Below are positions 60,718 through 64,000 of a DNA stretch of 64,000 bases, in pieces (within the stretch, counting starts at the first letter, position 1; every line of letters starts with the position of its first letter). Source of the stretch: Jannaschia sp. M317 (GTDB lineage: Bacteria; Pseudomonadota; Alphaproteobacteria; Rhodobacterales; Rhodobacteraceae); NCBI RefSeq assembly GCF_025141175.1, contig NZ_CP081155.1, forward strand, positions 1,579,001 to 1,643,000, written 5' to 3'. The translations under genes and the position numbers were made by a program. The notes beneath the pieces are model-generated. The model saw nothing but the letters and a program-made list of their open reading frames with translations, had not been told where the DNA came from and made no database searches.

Positions 60718-61905
60718 TTATTTCACCACCCTGAGGAAAGGTTTCGCGATAGACGCGTTCCCGAGGGTTGCGATTATCGCGGTCGCGTTGGCCTCGGCAG
60801 CATCCCGGACCGGATCATCGGCAAGATGTGCATAGCGCATCGTCGTTTGCATCTGTGTATGTCCCAGCAACCGGCCCACCATTTGTATCGGCATCCCACC
60901 TGATACGGCGATGGAGGCATAGGTATGGCGCAGATCGTGAATTCGCACGTCATCCAACCCGGCCTTCGCCCGGAGCCTGCGCCACGGGTGTTGAAGGTCC
61001 GTCACATGGGTGTCGGCAAACTTGCCCTCGATCACAAAGGGATTGCCCACCGTGCGAGGTTTTGCGGCCAGCAGATCGCGCGCTGCGGCTGGGAGCGGGA
61101 TGCACCGCCGCCCCGTTTTCGTGTCGGGCAACTCCATGCCGCGCGTCGTGACCCACTCCCAACGAAGCGTCTGGATTTCGGACAGACGACAGCCGGTCAG
61201 CAGAAGAAGTCGGAAGGCTGCGACGGCATGGGGGCTTTCGGAACCGTCCCGCTCGGCGTCTCTCAGAACATCGCCGAGCCTTTGGATCTCGTCTTGGTTC
61301 AGAAACCGCTCGCGCCGGTTCTCTTTATACTTCGGAACATGGCGACATGGGTTGGTACCATCATCCCGAAGCCCCCACATCTCGGCCAAGTTGAACATCT
61401 TCGACAGGACGGCGAGCATCCGGTTGGCTTGTATCGGCGTCCCTCGAAAGCGGTAGTGGAGGTTGGCCACGTCCTTGCGATGCACATCGCTGACCCGGAA
61501 GGTCCCGAGGGTCGGCTTGATCATCCGGCGGATCGAGCTTCGATAATCACGGGCCGTCGCAGGCTTGCACCGTTCGGCAACGTGAACTTCAAGAAACCGG
61601 TCGCAGAGGTCCGAAACGGTCGGCGCGAGGCGGGACAGCGCGATCTCTTCAATCGGGTCCGCGCCCGTCGCCGCCTGTCCGAGCATCTCGCGCGCTTTGG
61701 CCCGGGCCTGATCCACAGTAAGGACACCGTGCTGCCCGAGCGCATTCCGACGTGTGCGCGCGCCGTGGCGATACTGGACCTGATACGTGCGCGTCCCGGT
61801 CGGGGCCACCCGAACACCGAACCCGACTACTGCGCTGTCCCATACGAAGTAGTCCTTCGCCTTCGGCTTGAGGCTATCAATGAAGCGTTTGGTCAGCTTC
61901 GGCAT
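60718..61905 (-). CDS. tyrosine recombinase (integrase) of the tRNA-Thr element
   Basis: A 395-residue phage-type integrase. N-terminal DUF4102 arm-binding segment (LTKRFIDSLKPKAKDYFVWD), then SAM-like core binding, and a catalytic domain with LTGCRLSEIQTLRWEWV (Arg), HDLRHTYASIA (His-x-x-Arg) and LLGHTQMQTTMRYAHL (His and Tyr). All catalytic residues are present. It is next to attR and reads away from it. ATG 61905 chosen over an upstream start lacking conserved residues. Confidence 0.92.
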   Translation of the reverse strand: MPKLTKRFIDSLKPKAKDYFVWDSAVVGFGVRVAPTGTRTYQVQYRHGARTRRNALGQHGVLTVDQARAKAREMLGQAATGADPIEEIALSRLAPTVSDLCDRFLEVHVAERCKPATARDYRSSIRRMIKPTLGTFRVSDVHRKDVANLHYRFRGTPIQANRMLAVLSKMFNLAEMWGLRDDGTNPCRHVPKYKENRRERFLNQDEIQRLGDVLRDAERDGSESPHAVAAFRLLLLTGCRLSEIQTLRWEWVTTRGMELPDTKTGRRCIPLPAAARDLLAAKPRTVGNPFVIEGKFADTHVTDLQHPWRRLRAKAGLDDVRIHDLRHTYASIAVSGGMPIQMVGRLLGHTQMQTTMRYAHLADDPVRDAAEANATAIIATLGNASIAKPFLRVVK

Positions 61906-62076
61906 GGCGCGATCTTCCCGGTTTAAAGCCTCCAATTTGGAAGCGCATAGGAAGCTCCCGGAAGCAAATCGTGGAGAAAGCGGTAGGAGAGAGGCGCAGC
62001 GGCCGTCAATATTTAGGAAGCAAATACAGTAATTTAGCGTAGGGCAGGGTAGGTAGGCGAATTGGGCAGATCGCGG

Positions 62077-62117
62077 TTTGTAATCAGTAGGTCCGCGGTT
62101 CGAGTCCGTGTGGGGGC
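62077..62117 (+). repeat. attR (41-bp direct repeat)
   Basis: Exact copy of 49421-49461. It is not part of a complete tRNA: the 5' half is missing. The base after it is G instead of A. Confidence 0.9.
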
Positions 62118-62201
62118 GCCAATTTTCCTTGATATTGCTATATTTTCATGGGTTAGCGGGAAAACGCTACACAAACGCTACACAGGATCGGGTGTAGCGC
62201 C

Positions 62202-63406
62202 ATGAGGATCACGATGGATTTGCCGCACCTCAAGATGACCGCAACCGGCAGCGCCAAGTATCGTCGGCGTGTTACCTCGGCCCCGATGAAGGCCCTTCTG
62301 GGGAAGTCTGCGGTCGAGTGGTCGCTCAAAACGCGCGATCCGGCGGAGATCGTAGAGGCGTGGAAGGAAGCTAACGCGCGGTTCGAGGCCATACGGTCCA
62401 AGGCCGAAGGCAAGACCCTTGAGCAAGCCCAATGGGAACTTCTCCGGGATGCCGCCGTGGCGCAGGGCTGGTCGGCCCCGATGCCATGCGGATCGGCCCG
62501 GTGGACTATCAGCTAGAGGGCGGTCGCTTCGATGCGTTCACCGCAGCCGCGCTGGCAGAGGCCGATAAGCTGACCCTGCAGCAAGCCCGTGCCAAGTTTG
62601 GCGAAGGAAAGGCCGCTACGCCTTTCGAGTTGCTGGCGAAGGCGCAGCATTTCGGGGTCGAGCGCCCGCCGATACCGCTGTCCGAAGCGGTCAAGGCATA
62701 CCTTCGGGATCGTGAAGGGCGCTCGAACTATCCTGACATCGAGAAACAAGTCGGACTGGTGGTCGCCGCGCTGGGGGAAGTCTTGGGCAAGGCAGACCCG
62801 ACGATTGCCGCTGTAGACCGGACCGCCGCTTATGCCTTTCGGGATAGCCTCACGGTCAAGGGAAACTCGCTAAGCACCGTCCGGCGGCGTATCACGACCA
62901 TCAAGGCCGTTCTGAACCATGCCGAACGCCGCTTCGACCTGCCGAACTGGCGCAACCCGTTCAACGGGATCGAACTGCCGGAAGATGACGGCACGGCTGG
63001 CGAGGACAAGCGGTATCCGCTGACTTTGGAGGAAATCCGCAAGGTGCGCCCGGCCATCGCCCGGTCGAACGACGACCTGCAAGGCATCTGGCACCTGATG
63101 ATGTTCACCGGCCTGTCGCCCGATGAGGCGCGGGGTCTGCAATGGGGCGAGGTGCATCTGGACGACCCGACCCCGCATTTCGAGGTGAAGCCGAACGGGC
63201 GGCGCAGATTGAAGAAAAGTCAGCGGCGGCGGCGTGAGCCTTTGGCTGGGTCCGCTCTGGCAATGATGCGTGAGCGCCAACAGACGGCCGCGCAGGGCGC
63301 TATGGACGTGTTCCCAAGGTATGCGCATCAGCGCAACGCAAACGCACTGTCGGCGTCTCTGGTGAAGCCCATGAAGGCCGCAGGGGTCTGGCAGAGAACC
63401 GTCAAG
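62202..63406 (+). pseudogene. second tyrosine integrase, frameshifted and cut by an IS
   Basis: Starts 81 bp beyond attR. Frame 1 (RITMDLPHLKMTATGSAKYR, EWSLKTRDPAEIVEAWKEAN) stops near 62514. The rest continues in another frame from GLVGPDAMRIGPVDYQLEGG through the SAM-like core (STVRRRITTIKAVLNHAERR) to the first catalytic Arg (MFTGLSPDEARGLQWGEV). One base seems to be missing near 62470. The C-terminal His-Arg-His-Tyr part is absent because an IS5-like element begins at about 63407. Confidence 0.8.
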
Positions 63407-64000
63407 GGGCTTTGTTGCGCAAATCGGTTGAGGGGATTCATCTTTTGAATCCAGTGTGATAGATGGAGGGCGTGAGCAGTTGGACGCAAACGAAGTACAA
63501 GACCACGAACTGGCCTTCGTACAACACCGCACTGAGGCAACGCGGATCGCTTTCAATCTGGTTTGATCCCGGGATGATCTGGGTGCCTCCGCCAAGCGGT
63601 AAGCGTGGTCGACAGCAGCAATTCAGTGATGCGGCCATCCAGACTTGCCTGTCGATGAAAGTTCTTTTTGGGATGCCGCTCCGGCAGACCACAGGTTTCG
63701 TTGAAAGTCTCCTGCGGCTGGCTGGCCTGAACTGGGCCGTACCGGATTTCAGCACCCTTTGTCGGCGTCAGAGAACCCTGGACGTGAGCCTACCCTTTCG
63801 CGGCGGCACCGGCCCACTGAACCTCCTCATCGACAGCACCGGCATCAAGGCTGAGGGTGAAGGCGAGGGGAACGCCCGCAAGCATGGCGGCCCAAAGCGC
63901 CGCATCTGGCGCAAGATACACATCAGGATCGACGAAGAAACGCTGGAAGTTCGCGCCGTCGAAATCACCACCAGCAATGTCGGTGACGCGCCAATACTGT
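63407..64000 (+). mobile_element. IS5-family insertion sequence (partial)
   Basis: Left end GGGCTTTGTTGCGCAAATCG followed by a transposase gene and running past the window. It interrupts the second integrase. The exact first base is uncertain by a few nt, because the right end and target duplication lie outside. Confidence 0.8.
63463..64000 (+). CDS. IS5-family transposase (3' partial)
   Basis: At least 179 residues from ATG 63463: TNWPSYNTALRQRGSLSIWF, QQFSDAAIQTCLSMKVLFGM and LNLLIDSTGIKAEGEGEGNA (first Asp of the DDE core), then KHGGPKRRIWRKIHIRIDEE. This is the IS903/IS5-type DDE domain. The last catalytic residues lie beyond the window. Confidence 0.88.
   Translation, partial: MEGVSSWTQTKYKTTNWPSYNTALRQRGSLSIWFDPGMIWVPPPSGKRGRQQQFSDAAIQTCLSMKVLFGMPLRQTTGFVESLLRLAGLNWAVPDFSTLCRRQRTLDVSLPFRGGTGPLNLLIDSTGIKAEGEGEGNARKHGGPKRRIWRKIHIRIDEETLEVRAVEITTSNVGDAPIL

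Larger units (their letters stand above)
49421..62121. mobile_element. 12.7-kb element integrated in tRNA-Thr
   Basis: Bounded by 41-bp perfect direct repeats, the left one in the 3' half of tRNA-Thr, with a tyrosine integrase gene next to the right copy. Base composition is lower in GC than the flanks. Contents in order: IS3 copy, Hxs operon with peroxidase, nuclease-like gene, HNH endonuclease, Rep-like gene, unknown gene, AlpA-like regulator and integrase. No conjugation, capsid or packaging genes are visible, so it looks like a small mobilisable or satellite-type island. Confidence 0.88.

Noticed and set aside
62041..62122. Second tRNA-Thr gene
   Set aside because: Only the 3' half is present; the 5' acceptor and D arms are missing, so it is attR.

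Overview
The window is high-GC alphaproteobacterial DNA that looks like a chromosome of the Rhodobacteraceae (roseobacter/Rhodobacter type). Pointers are an RSP_2648-type PIN protein, a small RSP_7527-like protein, DUF3572, DUF2312/GapR-like, DUF983 and DUF2945 proteins, an SPASM-free PreT/PreA dihydropyrimidine dehydrogenase, and dense GTGA/ATGA start-stop overlaps. No rRNA, CRISPR array or replication origin was seen. One tRNA gene (Thr, anticodon TGT) is present.

Region by region: 1-7.2 kb holds the end of a FliM/FliN-like flagellar gene, a tiny protein, an RlmI-type methyltransferase coupled to a PIN protein, a penicillin-acylase family enzyme and a beta-hydroxyacid dehydrogenase. 7.2-8.7 kb is an AT-richer islet with two secreted proteins. 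8.7-24.4 kb is a reductive pyrimidine degradation cluster: ABC importer, dihydropyrimidinase, beta-ureidopropionase, a RutR-like TetR regulator, and PreA/PreT. Two palindromes close to the RutR consensus lie in front of the two minus-strand operons. The cluster is interrupted by an HNH nuclease gene, a pair of paralogous acetyltransferases, a class II aldolase-like gene, tiny lipoproteins, a methyltransferase and an unrelated AT-richer gene. 24.4-25.7 kb is a decayed patch (frameshifted GNAT, broken LysR).

25.7-49.4 kb is mostly housekeeping and small conserved genes: MBL-fold protein, IspD, XRE-cupin regulator, patatin-pentapeptide-3-hydroxybutyrate dehydrogenase operon preceded by a structured leader/sRNA with a 16-codon ORF, a peptide-type binding protein, a REC-REC-GGDEF protein, an ECF sigma cluster with an EF-hand protein, glutathionyl-hydroquinone reductase, a DMT transporter, malic enzyme, an aminotransferase and an iron-type ABC permease.

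49.4-62.1 kb is a 12.7-kb integrated element. It sits in the 3' part of tRNA-Thr and is bounded by 41-bp direct repeats. It carries an IS3 copy, a complete His-Xaa-Ser (Hxs) radical-SAM peptide/protein modification operon followed by a TIGR03982-like gene and a MauG-like di-heme peroxidase, a secreted nuclease-like protein, an HNH endonuclease, a Rep-like protein, an AlpA-like regulator and a tyrosine integrase. Beyond attR lies a second integrase, frameshifted and truncated by an IS5-family element that runs off the window. The Hxs operon with its peroxidase on a mobile element is the most interesting system here.
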